Source: Agrobacterium cavarae
GTDB lineage: Bacteria; Pseudomonadota; Alphaproteobacteria; Rhizobiales; Rhizobiaceae
NCBI RefSeq assembly: GCF_004310285.1
Contig: NZ_SISF01000030.1
Coordinates: 310,001 to 374,000 of the forward strand
DNA length: 64,000 nucleotides
Reading direction: 5' to 3'
The position numbers were made by a program, and so were the translations under genes. The stretch's first letter is position 1. Each line of letters starts with the position of its first letter. Under the pieces are notes generated by a model. That model worked only from the letters and a program-made list of their open reading frames with translations. It did not search any database and was not told where the DNA came from. This document shows, piece by piece, positions 1 through 7,904 of this stretch.

Positions 1-754
1 TATTCAAGTAAGGTTGGCAAGCTTCGCCGTCCGGAGAGTGATTAAGACTGACGTGACTGGTCCTCGCCGAACCGCCGTCGGCAAAGCGCGCGCAGAAGCG
101 ACCGCCTGACCCGACCATAAGCGGCCGTATATCGCCTCGCTTCGGCCATGCGAAAGACCGTCTATCGGCGAGTCGGCGCGGGCCGTGGAAGAATTTATAG
201 AAACCAAAGGGAAAATTGAGGAAGCCAAGAGGATTGCTGAAACTAATGGTTTGCCGCGTTCGTAACTCGTCAGAACGCCAGGCCTGAAAGTGGGAGCGAA
301 AGGTCGCGCAAGGCGCTCAGGATGAAAGTGCGCTTCTGAACTCGCGGGATTGCTCTGCTTCGGAATCGCATAGGGCAGTATCTGCTGGAGGCCTTGGCAA
401 TGTCGGAGTTGACCACATGATGACCTGTCCCATTGCCCATCTTGCCACGCTCATGGTGTTCGTCGCGATTGGCTTCTTCCGGTTAAGCAGCATGGAGAAC
501 CGCCTTCGCTGCTTGCCGTTGGATCGATCGGGCGACACTCAGGAGCCATTATACGATGCTGACCCCCGGGGGCTGATCGGGAGAACTCTTCTCTCGACAG
601 TTACGGCAGGATCCGGTTTCTGGCTCATCCGACGCCAGTTGAGAACCTTGGATGCGTCGCGATGAACGATATTCGGGCCAATGGCCGATCGTGGACTGGC
701 AGAAACAGCGTCTTTGTCGGGTTTACCGCCCGTCGCTCCTTGTTTTTTCCAGAA
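1..754. other. Region without a confident gene
   Basis: I see no recognisable gene here. Several open frames of 70-80 codons exist on both strands (for example 417-665 on the plus strand and 317-538 on the minus strand), but none resembles a known family or has a convincing ribosome binding site. A short plus-strand frame ending at 265, readable back to a stop at 107, finishes with a charged helical segment (EEFIETKGKIEEAKRIAE). It could be the tail of a decayed gene, but this is speculative. Confidence 0.45.
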
Positions 755-780
755 GCCACCCCCTATAAGGTTGGGGTGGC
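755..780 (+). promoter_or_regulatory. Leader inverted repeat before ECF sigma gene
   Basis: GCCACCCC and GGGGTGGC form a perfect 8-bp inverted repeat around a 10-nt loop, ending 13 nt before the ATG at 794. It could be an mRNA hairpin affecting translation of the sigma factor or a protein binding site. The AAGG at 781-784 is the likely ribosome binding site. No function is shown by sequence alone. Confidence 0.45.
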
Positions 781-793
781 AAGGTTTTCTTCA

Positions 794-1336
794 ATGCAAA
801 GCAACGACATCGAAGTTTTGATCAATCGTGTCGCGATGGGAGACCGCGCCGCCTTTGTCGCACTTTACCAGGCGACTAGCCCAAAATTGATGGGCGTATG
901 TTTGCGCATCCTCAAAAATCGCAGCGATGCTGAAGAGGCGCTGCAAGAAATATACATCAAGATCTGGCAACGCGCGAAAACCTTCGCGACCGGACATAGC
1001 GGTCCGTTTGCATGGCTTGCGACAATCGCGCGCAACCACGCGATCGATACGATCCGCGCCCGCAAACCTGTTTCCGATGATCTCGACGCAGCATATGATC
1101 TTGCCGATGACAGAACCCCGAACCCAGAGCAGCGCATGGGCATCGTCGATGAAGGCCGCAGGATCGACAGATGCATGGCAGAGCTCGATCCGGCACATGC
1201 CAGCGCAGTTCGTCGCGCCTATGTCGAGGGCCTGAGCTATATCGAACTTGCAGACGATCTGCGGGTGCCGCTGAATACGGTGCGCACCTGGCTGCGCCGT
1301 AGTCTCCTCAAGCTTAAGGAGTGCATCCAGCGATGA
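794..1336 (+). CDS. ECF-family RNA polymerase sigma factor
   Basis: This 180-residue protein is an extracytoplasmic-function sigma factor that would direct RNA polymerase to stress or envelope promoters. Region 2 spans roughly residues 20-90 and includes DAEEALQEIYIKIW. Region 4 at about 125-178 carries a helix-turn-helix (YIELADDLRVPLNTVRTWLR). The open frame extends upstream to 662, but homology begins at MQSND, so the ATG at 794, preceded by AAGG, is chosen. The stop overlaps the ATG of the anti-sigma gene (ATGA), which implies translational coupling. The pairing with an RskA-like partner places it in the SigK-type group. Family call is secure; target genes are unknown, although the adjacent DoxX and fasciclin genes are obvious candidates. 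Confidence 0.93.
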   Translation: MQSNDIEVLINRVAMGDRAAFVALYQATSPKLMGVCLRILKNRSDAEEALQEIYIKIWQRAKTFATGHSGPFAWLATIARNHAIDTIRARKPVSDDLDAAYDLADDRTPNPEQRMGIVDEGRRIDRCMAELDPAHASAVRRAYVEGLSYIELADDLRVPLNTVRTWLRRSLLKLKECIQR

Positions 1337-2046
1337 CGCGTGATCCTGGCTCAAGCGAGCACTCAAGAGATGAAATCCGGGCAGGCGAATATGTCTTGGG
1401 TGTTCTGTCCATCGAAGGAAGAAGGATGGTCGAGCGCCGCATGGCCGGCGATGAGGCGTTTTCGCAAATCGTTGCGCGCTGGCAGGCCGACATGGAGGCC
1501 TTCAATCAGGACTATGACGAGATCACGCCTCGCGCCGCCGTGCTGGAACAGCTTGAACAGCGCCTCTTCGCAGCACCGCTGACGAGTAAGGTGAACGTCA
1601 CCCTTTGGAATTCAATGGCTTTCTGGCGTTGGCTTTCACTCGGCACCTCCGTAGCCGCTGCTGCGGCCCTGATCTATGCATCGGGTATCGCATCGCCTCC
1701 TTCTCAGGACGGTAAGCTTGTTGCTGAACTCTCGGCACCCAGTAATTCCGTCAACATGCTGGCGTCCTACGATGCCGAAAGCGGGCGAATGCGCATCGTA
1801 CCTGTCGCGGCAGGGCGCGCGCAGGAGAAATCGCTGGAGCTCTGGCTGGTCCCTGGGCAAGGAGATCCCTTCTCGCTCGGCATATTGCCGGCAGATACGG
1901 GCGGAGAACTGGTCATTCCATCGGACCTGCGTGATCGTCTGAGTGGCGGCGCAACGCTTGCAGTATCGCTGGAACCGTTCGGCGGCTCGCCCACAGGCAA
2001 GCCGACCGGAGCGATCGTGGCGAGCGGCACGGCAAGAAGTCTCTGA
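1333..2046 (+). CDS. Anti-sigma factor, RskA-like
   Basis: A 237-residue membrane anti-sigma factor expected to hold the upstream ECF sigma factor inactive at the inner membrane. The N-terminal cytoplasmic anti-sigma domain (about residues 1-85, with YVLGVLSIEGRRMVERRM) is followed by one membrane helix near 95-116. A periplasmic RskA C-terminal domain of about 115 residues follows, containing LELWLVP and ending in the family-typical SLEPFGGSPTGKPTG. A GTG at 1321 could extend the protein by four codons, but the ATG at 1333 overlaps the sigma stop and is preferred. In this family regulated proteolysis normally releases the sigma factor; the signal here is unknown. Confidence 0.9.
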   Translation: MTRDPGSSEHSRDEIRAGEYVLGVLSIEGRRMVERRMAGDEAFSQIVARWQADMEAFNQDYDEITPRAAVLEQLEQRLFAAPLTSKVNVTLWNSMAFWRWLSLGTSVAAAAALIYASGIASPPSQDGKLVAELSAPSNSVNMLASYDAESGRMRIVPVAAGRAQEKSLELWLVPGQGDPFSLGILPADTGGELVIPSDLRDRLSGGATLAVSLEPFGGSPTGKPTGAIVASGTARSL

Positions 2047-2106
2047 ACTTTCGCTTTCCGGAGCGATGCGCTGCGCGATGGCACAAGGCACCTATTTGGA
2101 GATGAG

Positions 2107-2532
2107 ATGGGATACTCCGTGGCTGCCTATCTGAGGACGGAAGCTTGGCGGCGCAAATGCGCGACAGGGCTCGCCTGCCTGTATGGCTTCGTCGGCACGA
2201 TGCACCTTGTGTGGCCGACGCCATTTCTGAAAATCACGCCGGATTGGGTTCCGTCGCCACATTTGGTGATTTTGCTGACAGGTCTTTGCGAAATCGCTGG
2301 TGCGGTGGGGATCGTAACCGCACGACTTCAGCGGGCCGCAGGCATTGGTCTGGCGCTTTATGCGGTCTGCGTTTTTCCGGCGAATATCAAACACGCGATC
2401 GATGCGCTTTCTGGTGACCCGTCGGTGTGGGAGTGGATCTACCACCTTTTGCGCTTACCCCTCCAGCCCGTCCTGATATGGTTGCCTTTGTTTGCTGGCC
2501 GCGTGGTGAGGTGGCCACAACAAGCGAGATGA
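2107..2532 (+). CDS. DoxX-like small integral membrane protein
   Basis: A 141-residue protein with about four hydrophobic segments, resembling the DoxX/MauE-like family, with a typical GLCEIAGAVGI helix and a late LYAVCVFPANIKHA segment. Its biochemical role is unknown; DoxX-type proteins are often linked to oxidative stress or thiol chemistry. A TTGGAG ribosome binding site lies just before the ATG. It sits 60 bp after the anti-sigma gene and 131 bp before the fasciclin gene, so it probably belongs to the same sigma-controlled unit. Family assignment is moderately confident. Confidence 0.75.
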   Translation: MGYSVAAYLRTEAWRRKCATGLACLYGFVGTMHLVWPTPFLKITPDWVPSPHLVILLTGLCEIAGAVGIVTARLQRAAGIGLALYAVCVFPANIKHAIDALSGDPSVWEWIYHLLRLPLQPVLIWLPLFAGRVVRWPQQAR

Positions 2533-2663
2533 CCGTGTAAAATAATTCGACGGCCCTGAAACTTCTTCTCAAGCCGTTCCGTAACCTTCTTGTCCCAGAA
2601 GAGGGAAGCCGACCCTTAGGAGATGCAGCCTTGCATCTGGGTGATCGGCCAGGAGGAATCACC

Positions 2664-3221
2664 ATGTTCAAGCTCGCAATCCGTTTCGCAGCCTGCGCCA
2701 CCGCAATCGCGATCGCTGCTGGCAGCGCGTACGCAGCCAATCCCAAGGTCGGCGGCGCCGCGATGTACGAAGACAAGAACATCGTGGAAAACGCGATGAA
2801 CTCGAAGGACCACACGACGCTTGTGGCCGCCGTCAAGGCAGCCGGCCTGGTCGAGACGCTGCAAGGAAAGGGGCCATTTACCGTGTTCGCCCCGACGAAT
2901 GAAGCGTTCGCAGCTCTTCCCAAGGGAACCGTCGACACACTCCTGAAGCCTGAGAATAAGGCGCAGTTGACCAAGGTCCTGACCTGCCACGTCGTCGCAG
3001 CCAATGCCATGTCAACGGCGATCGAGAAGATGATCAAGGACGACAAGGGCACGCATGACGTCAAGACCGTCGGCGGCTGCGTTTTGAAGGCCAAGGAAAG
3101 CATGGGCAAGATTACGCTGACCGATGAAAACGGCAATGTCGCGCATGTCACGATCGCCGACGTGAAGCAGTCGAACGGCGTCATTCACGTCATCGATAAG
3201 GTGCTTCTGCCAAAGATGTAA
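2664..3221 (+). CDS. Secreted fasciclin (FAS1) domain protein
   Basis: A 185-residue exported protein with a signal peptide (residues 1 to about 23, ending SAYA) followed by one FAS1 domain. The two conserved FAS1 boxes are visible: FTVFAPTNEAFAALP near residue 75 and the terminal NGVIHVIDKVLLP. FAS1 domains mediate adhesion or carbohydrate interaction and, in alphaproteobacteria, are often found as small periplasmic or secreted proteins near ECF sigma/RskA pairs. An upstream in-frame start exists at 2631, but the strong AGGAGGA at 2651-2657 and the signal peptide fix the ATG at 2664. It ends the four-gene cluster and is followed by a clear terminator. Confidence 0.92.
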   Translation: MFKLAIRFAACATAIAIAAGSAYAANPKVGGAAMYEDKNIVENAMNSKDHTTLVAAVKAAGLVETLQGKGPFTVFAPTNEAFAALPKGTVDTLLKPENKAQLTKVLTCHVVAANAMSTAIEKMIKDDKGTHDVKTVGGCVLKAKESMGKITLTDENGNVAHVTIADVKQSNGVIHVIDKVLLPKM

Positions 3222-3240
3222 TTTGCATCTTTCAATTGAG

Positions 3241-3272
3241 ATAAAGCCGGACAACAAACCGGCTTTATTTTC
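3241..3272 (+). terminator. Rho-independent terminator after fasciclin gene
   Basis: ATAAAGCCGG and CCGGCTTTAT form a perfect 10-bp stem with an 8-nt loop, immediately followed by TTTTC. It lies 20 nt after the fasciclin stop and closes the sigma-factor cluster. Confidence 0.88.
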
Positions 3273-3514
3273 ATTGAGCCAGTCCTCGGAGCGGCAGCCC
3301 AAGGGGAGATCTGGAGCTTCGCAACGCTAGCGATTTCTCGATCTAACTCTTTGATTTTCATATCGGGCTTCAACTAAAGCGCTTTCGCGCCCTTCACCCT
3401 GCCCAGGGCAGTTCTTCGGCTTATTTCCTATAGAGAGTGGCCTGGTAAAAGGCGCCGGAGATCAGCGATCCATCCCGATGCTTTCGGTTCCGTTTTCTGG
3501 CGCTTCAACGGAAC

Positions 3515-4126
3515 TTACGACAAAGCGCCGGCACCAAGGCCAAACGCCACCATCGCCGCTTCACACGCGCGCGTAAACCGCATCGACGGGCCTTCTTTTC
3601 CAGTTGCCAGCTTGCTGACGCGCGCTCCCTCCAGCAGCATGGAAAGCGTATCAGCCAAAAGTTCCGGATCGCTCGCACCCGTTGAACGACAGAGATCGGC
3701 AAGGCGGGAATGCTGCTGCATCTTCAGGGATTCGATGACCGCGTGTGCCGGGTGTCCCTGCTCTTTCAACTCCACGGCGGCATTGGCTAGATCGCATCCA
3801 TATGGCTCACTTGAGAGACACTGAGCGCGCGCTTTTACCCATGCAGCAAGCTGAGCCCTCGGGTCGCCGGGGTTGTCTGTCTCGAGGTCTTTCCAAGCTT
3901 TCTCCAATGTCTGAGAGCTGTGCTTGAGCGCCTCGCACACCAGATCGTCCTTCGAGCCGAAATGTCGATACAATGTCATCTTGTTGGTAGCTGCGGCTTC
4001 TGCGATGGCATCGACGCCTATGCCGCGTATCCCATGTTCACGAAACAGTTGACAGGCCGTTGAGACGATACGGTCACGAGGCGGAATTTTCTGTTCGGAG
4101 GAGCGATCAGATTTCACGGATTTCAT
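3515..4126 (-). CDS. TetR/AcrR family transcriptional regulator
   Basis: A 203-residue repressor-type protein. The N-terminal TetR helix-turn-helix occupies about residues 17-65 and ends in the typical MTLYRHFGSKDDLV motif. The C-terminal ligand and dimerisation domain is TetR_C-like, with a single YGCDLANAAVEL segment as in YcdC-type relatives. It is transcribed divergently from a small protein gene at 4274, and a perfect palindrome (TTACCGGTAA) lies in the shared promoter region, so autoregulation and control of the neighbour are likely. The ligand is unknown. Confidence 0.92.
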   Translation of the reverse strand: MKSVKSDRSSEQKIPPRDRIVSTACQLFREHGIRGIGVDAIAEAAATNKMTLYRHFGSKDDLVCEALKHSSQTLEKAWKDLETDNPGDPRAQLAAWVKARAQCLSSEPYGCDLANAAVELKEQGHPAHAVIESLKMQQHSRLADLCRSTGASDPELLADTLSMLLEGARVSKLATGKEGPSMRFTRACEAAMVAFGLGAGALS

Positions 4127-4176
4127 GATTTTTGATTTTTATCCTGAAGTGACGTTGACACGGGTGTGACTGGTCG

Positions 4177-4205
4177 GTAACTATCCAGTTGTTACTTACC
4201 GGTAA
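4177..4205. promoter_or_regulatory. Probable TetR operator
   Basis: A perfect 10-bp palindrome TTACCGGTAA lies at 4196-4205. A further inverted pair, GTAAC at 4177-4181 and GTTAC at 4191-4195, lies just to its left, giving two overlapping dyads between the TetR gene and the divergent small gene. This position and symmetry fit a TetR-family operator controlling both directions; binding is inferred. Confidence 0.6.
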
Positions 4206-4273
4206 CACCATGCGGGGTGGCCGTCAAGTAACTGCCGCCCTCTGGATTTAAAACTCGTCGAAAGGAGACTGTC

Positions 4274-4540
4274 ATGACCGTTACGACAGGGGAGATGACG
4301 CTCGCTGAAATGTATAGAGATCCACTGATCCTTTCAGTAATGCGCGCGGATGGTATCGCTCTGAATGAGTTCAAAGAGATGATGGCTGCGGCTACCGCGT
4401 CTCTGAAGACACGGGACGCAACATTGCCAGAGCTGCGATTCCGGACGACTGAACCCGCAGCGTCTTCGAGACGTCCGCAGGTGGCGACGATGCAGCCGTT
4501 GTTCGCACGTTTATTTCAATCGTGCTGTGCAAATTTGTAA
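4274..4540 (+). CDS. Small conserved-looking protein of unknown function
   Basis: An 88-residue protein I cannot assign to a characterised family. AAAGGAGA at the correct distance before the ATG supports expression. The first half (MYRDPLILSVMRADGIALNEFKE) resembles short rhizobial proteins that carry a D-P-L-I...M-R-A-D-G motif; the second half is low in secondary-structure signal and rich in Ala, Ser and Arg. It is divergent from the TetR gene and shares its operator region, so it may be the regulator's main target. It has no signal peptide or membrane segment. Confidence 0.6.
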   Translation: MTVTTGEMTLAEMYRDPLILSVMRADGIALNEFKEMMAAATASLKTRDATLPELRFRTTEPAASSRRPQVATMQPLFARLFQSCCANL

Positions 4541-4866
4541 CGTCTGATCAGTGGTTCGGCGTCTGTCAGGTCGAACGCACCCGATGTGACGTAGGAGTAT
4601 TGGTTGAATTTTAGCGGCACGCCAGAATGGAAGCTGAGGTCTGTTTGGTGATAAGTTCATCGTAAATTCAGACAGCACGGTCCCTAATCTCCAGGCAGCA
4701 AGAGCGTCCCCGCAAGGAGGCGGAAGTCAACGTGCATTGGGCTGTGCAAAGCGCAGTCCGATTAGGGGGCAGAGGTTCGTATCCTCTCAAGAGCTTGCGA
4801 TCGCTACCTCAGCCCATCTGAATTTCCGGGCGCCACAGCCATGTCAGTTTTTTGGCCGCTTTGACT
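4541..4866. other. Intergenic region, no gene seen
   Basis: No coding frame is supported here. A hairpin at 4771-4787 (AGAGG, seven-base loop TTCGTAT, CCTCT) resembles a tRNA T-arm, but no matching acceptor, D or anticodon arms were found. A small RNA cannot be excluded. Confidence 0.4.
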
Positions 4867-7059
4867 TTAAACTCCTGCTGAAATCCGGTTCGTAGCGCTT
4901 GTCATATAAAGACGTGTGAAATCGATCGCCTTCATAGGGCGCCCGTATAGATAGCCCTGTCCTTCATCGCATGCGTATTGCTGCATCAGGTGTTCTTGTT
5001 CGACCGTCTCAATGCCTTCGGCAATCACTTCGAGGTCAAATCCCACAGCAAGTTTGGCGACCGCTTCAACGATGGCCTCGTCTTTCTTATTGCGCTCACT
5101 GCCGCTGACGAACGACCGGTCGATCTTCAAGCGCGTAACAGGATAGTCCTTTAAAAGGCTGAGCGACGCGAAGCCGGTTCCGAAGTCATCGAAAGCAATT
5201 CCTACGCCGAGTGAGCGAAGGTAATGAAGGGGCTCCATGAGCCGGTGTTCATTTCGCAGGATGATGTTTTCCGTTATCTCTAATTCCAGCGCCGTTGCAG
5301 GCAAATGACTGTCGGCAAGCGCTGCCTCGACGGATTTTGCAAAATCCCTTGCCCTGAACTGGGCTGCAAACAGATTGACACCGATCCTGAAATTTTTGCA
5401 ACCGGCCTGCCGCCAATGTGCTGCCTGCGCACATGCTGTGCGCAATATCCATTCGCCCACGGGAACAGCAAGAAGGCTTGCCTCCAGTACAGGCAGAAAA
5501 GCGCCAGGCGAGACGACGCCAAGCTGTGGATGGTTCCACCTTATCAGCGCTTCCGCGCCCGCTAGGCTGCCATCGCTGAGTTTGATCTGAGGCTGGTAAT
5601 AGAGCTCAAATTCCTGATTTTCCCAGGCTTGACGGATCGAGGAACTCATGGCTCCCTTCTTCAAAGCCGTTTGGCGAAGCTCAGGCGTGAATATGCGCAC
5701 GAGATGGCGACCATCTGCCTTGGCCTGATAAAGCGCCAGATCGGCGTTCCCCAGCATCTGCTCACTGTCGTCTTCCGGGCCTGATTTCAAGGAAATGCCG
5801 ATACTCGCCCCGATGTGAATGGGCTCGTTGTCGAATTCTATAGGTTCCTCAATAATAGAGATGAGCCTCGAAGCAAGCTCACTGGTCTTTATGGGATCGA
5901 CCGTCTCAGAGATCACGATGACAAACTCATCCCCGCCCAACCGGGCCACCATGTGGTGGTCAGGGACGCTTTCTCTCAGACGCTGTGCAACAATCTTGAG
6001 GACAACATCCCCCGCGGAGTGCCCCAACGTATCATTCACGTCTTTAAAACCGTCCAAATCAAGAAGGAGGAGCGCCAAAGGCTCATGGCTTTCGCAAGCC
6101 TGCCGAATACGCCGCTTCAAACTTGACCTGTTTGCAAGGCCGGTAAGATCATCGTATTCAGCAGCATGTTTTAGTCGCTTAACAGCTTCCAAACGGCTGG
6201 TTATGTCCCGGATGATGGCCCCGAACTGTGGCTCGCCCGCCTCGTTCCACTGTGAAAGGGAGAGCTCTATCGGAACGTCGGAGCCGTCGCGACGCTTCGC
6301 CGTCAAATTGACAGAGGTTCCTATGATGCGAGCGGTTCCACCGGACGCGACTCTGGCAAGACCCGCACCGTGCCTTGCACGCATTGAGTCCGGCATGATG
6401 ATGTCGAGAGGTTTGCCAAGCGCTTCTTCCTTGGAATACCCAAAAATCTCTTCTGCAGAAGCATTCCAAGACGTGATCTGGTTTTTGCTGTTTGCGCAGA
6501 TGATGGCGTCTGGAGATGTCGATGTGATATTGATGAATTTGTTACGGCTAGTCTCGCTCTCCCGTTCCAACCGGCGCAATTCCATTCTTTCGAGGACCAT
6601 CGCTGCCAGATCCTCAAGTATTCGCTGGTCACGATCCGAGAACGTCAATCTCGGTTTCGGGTCGATCAAGCAGAGGCTTCCAAGTGCGTGTCCTTCGGAC
6701 GTGATGAGAGGTGCGCCAGCATAGAACCGAATGTTCGGATACCCTGTAACCAACGCATTCGTTCGAAAGCGCTCATCTTTGGTTGCATCCGGGATTACAA
6801 AAACTCTGGATTCCATCATTGCGTAGGTACAAAACGAGACATCTCGTCCGGTCTCACATACGTCCAGGCCGATACGGGCTTTGAAAAATTGTCGATTACG
6901 ATGCACTAAGGAAATCAGAACAGTTGGGACATCGAAGATTCGTGACGCCATCTGTATGATATGGTCATACTCCTGCTCGGGCGCCGTATCCATCAGCGCG
7001 AAGCTATCCAGCACCTCTATTCGTTTTTCGTCATCGCTGGGAATCGGGTAGAGGCTCAT
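4867..7059 (-). CDS. GAF-PAS-GGDEF-EAL cyclic-di-GMP signalling protein
   Basis: A cytosolic protein of about 730 residues combining both enzymes of c-di-GMP turnover. In order it has a GAF domain (about 20-155), a PAS domain (about 175-285), a GGDEF diguanylate cyclase domain (about 300-460) with an intact RLGGDEF motif, and an EAL phosphodiesterase domain (about 475-725). The EAL domain keeps AEALIRW, LEITEN, DDFGTG and AEGIET, so it is predicted active. The RxxD inhibitory site normally five residues before GGDEF is missing (PDHH instead), so product inhibition may be absent. No membrane segments are seen. The frame opens with TTG at 7095; the ATG at 7059 is preferred because the GAF region begins soon after it. 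Confidence 0.93.
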   Translation of the reverse strand: MSLYPIPSDDEKRIEVLDSFALMDTAPEQEYDHIIQMASRIFDVPTVLISLVHRNRQFFKARIGLDVCETGRDVSFCTYAMMESRVFVIPDATKDERFRTNALVTGYPNIRFYAGAPLITSEGHALGSLCLIDPKPRLTFSDRDQRILEDLAAMVLERMELRRLERESETSRNKFINITSTSPDAIICANSKNQITSWNASAEEIFGYSKEEALGKPLDIIMPDSMRARHGAGLARVASGGTARIIGTSVNLTAKRRDGSDVPIELSLSQWNEAGEPQFGAIIRDITSRLEAVKRLKHAAEYDDLTGLANRSSLKRRIRQACESHEPLALLLLDLDGFKDVNDTLGHSAGDVVLKIVAQRLRESVPDHHMVARLGGDEFVIVISETVDPIKTSELASRLISIIEEPIEFDNEPIHIGASIGISLKSGPEDDSEQMLGNADLALYQAKADGRHLVRIFTPELRQTALKKGAMSSSIRQAWENQEFELYYQPQIKLSDGSLAGAEALIRWNHPQLGVVSPGAFLPVLEASLLAVPVGEWILRTACAQAAHWRQAGCKNFRIGVNLFAAQFRARDFAKSVEAALADSHLPATALELEITENIILRNEHRLMEPLHYLRSLGVGIAFDDFGTGFASLSLLKDYPVTRLKIDRSFVSGSERNKKDEAIVEAVAKLAVGFDLEVIAEGIETVEQEHLMQQYACDEGQGYLYGRPMKAIDFTRLYMTSATNRISAGV

Positions 7060-7501
7060 CACAGTCGCTCGCTGGTTTATATCACATATGAGCAAAAGCG
7101 AAAAAGCTTAACGCACAGTAATTCCGAGACGAAAGGTTCGGCCAGCACGTTAAACCGTGCGATTAGCCTTTATGATTTCTAAATAAACTTAAGTCGGTAC
7201 CAACTGAATTACAAAATGACAGCAATGCAAACAGACATGGGCAGCCTGCCTACGCCGCCCAGAACGAAGACACTCGCACATCATCGTCGTCTCAGTGTCC
7301 GATAATCCGCGCAAAAATCTTTGAGCGGACATTCTATCTGCAATCTTCGTCGAGCTCTTCACAGCGTGCTTGTACCGCTGCAGTAGCTAAGGCATTTGCC
7401 GTCCGACGAGGAGCCACGGCTCCGGATGGGCGTTGTCCTACCGAGCGGGAAACGGCCCACGTTGCGCTTTTTGTCGTTGGCTAGTTCGTGGCCGCTGCTG
7501 T
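7060..7501. other. Intergenic region, no gene seen
   Basis: The promoter region of the c-di-GMP gene lies at its left end. No coding frame, repeat or RNA could be supported in the rest. Confidence 0.4.
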
Positions 7502-7684
7502 CTACTCTTCCACCATGGCAGCGTTTTGCTGCGTGCTTTTGGTCGCTGTATTGATGGCGCGGTTAATTGCGCTAAGTGCAGTAGACTGCTCACGCGACGC
7601 CTCAACGATCGCTGTAATGTCGCTGGTTGTATCCTCCACGTGTGAGGCGAGATCTTGGAGCGCCGTACCCGCTTTCGTCACCAG
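7502..7684 (-). pseudogene. Remnant of methyl-accepting chemotaxis protein C-terminus
   Basis: About 60 residues on the minus strand match the distal signalling helix of chemoreceptors, including the stretch AIVEASREQSTALSAINRA and the end QQNAAMVEE. This mirrors the corresponding part of the intact receptor at 27651-29414. A TAG stop replaces the expected Gln after AMVEE. Downstream bases still encode traces of the family sequence (TAAATN..LA) but with frame disruption. No N-terminal sensor or hairpin tip remains. It is a decayed fragment, not an expressed receptor. Confidence 0.8.
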
Positions 7685-7784
7685 AGGCTTGTTCCGTCTG
7701 GGCGACTTCAATGGTTCCCGCTTCTGTTTCACCGAGGCCGCGATCGACGCCATGAGCCTCGCCTAAGCCCTCTCGTCTTACGAA

Positions 7785-7808
7785 TATAATTTCTATAAAT
7801 ATTATAGA
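7785..7808 (+). promoter_or_regulatory. Promoter -10 box and palindromic operator of ssuD operon
   Basis: A TATAAT hexamer at 7785-7790 is followed one base later by a perfect 17-bp palindrome, TCTATAA-ATA-TTATAGA (7792-7808), about 97 bp before ssuD. The same 7-3-7 element, also abutting a -10-like box, occurs before the sfn operon at 12082-12098. A site over the expected transcription start fits a repressor. No convincing -35 box was seen. Confidence 0.65.
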
Positions 7809-7904
7809 TAATAAAACACCGTTCCTCCCGTCCCGACCTGCGCTCTCGTAATGTTTGGTCATGACAAGGCTGTGCTGGCGGCCTGACAATGGCTGGAGAC
7901 ATGC

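Noticed and set aside
4771..4787. tRNA T-arm-like hairpin (AGAGG, TTCGTAT loop, CCTCT)
   Set aside because: The downstream bases that would form the acceptor 3' strand have no complementary 5' strand 60-75 nt upstream, no D or anticodon arms fit, and the conserved A58 of the loop is T.
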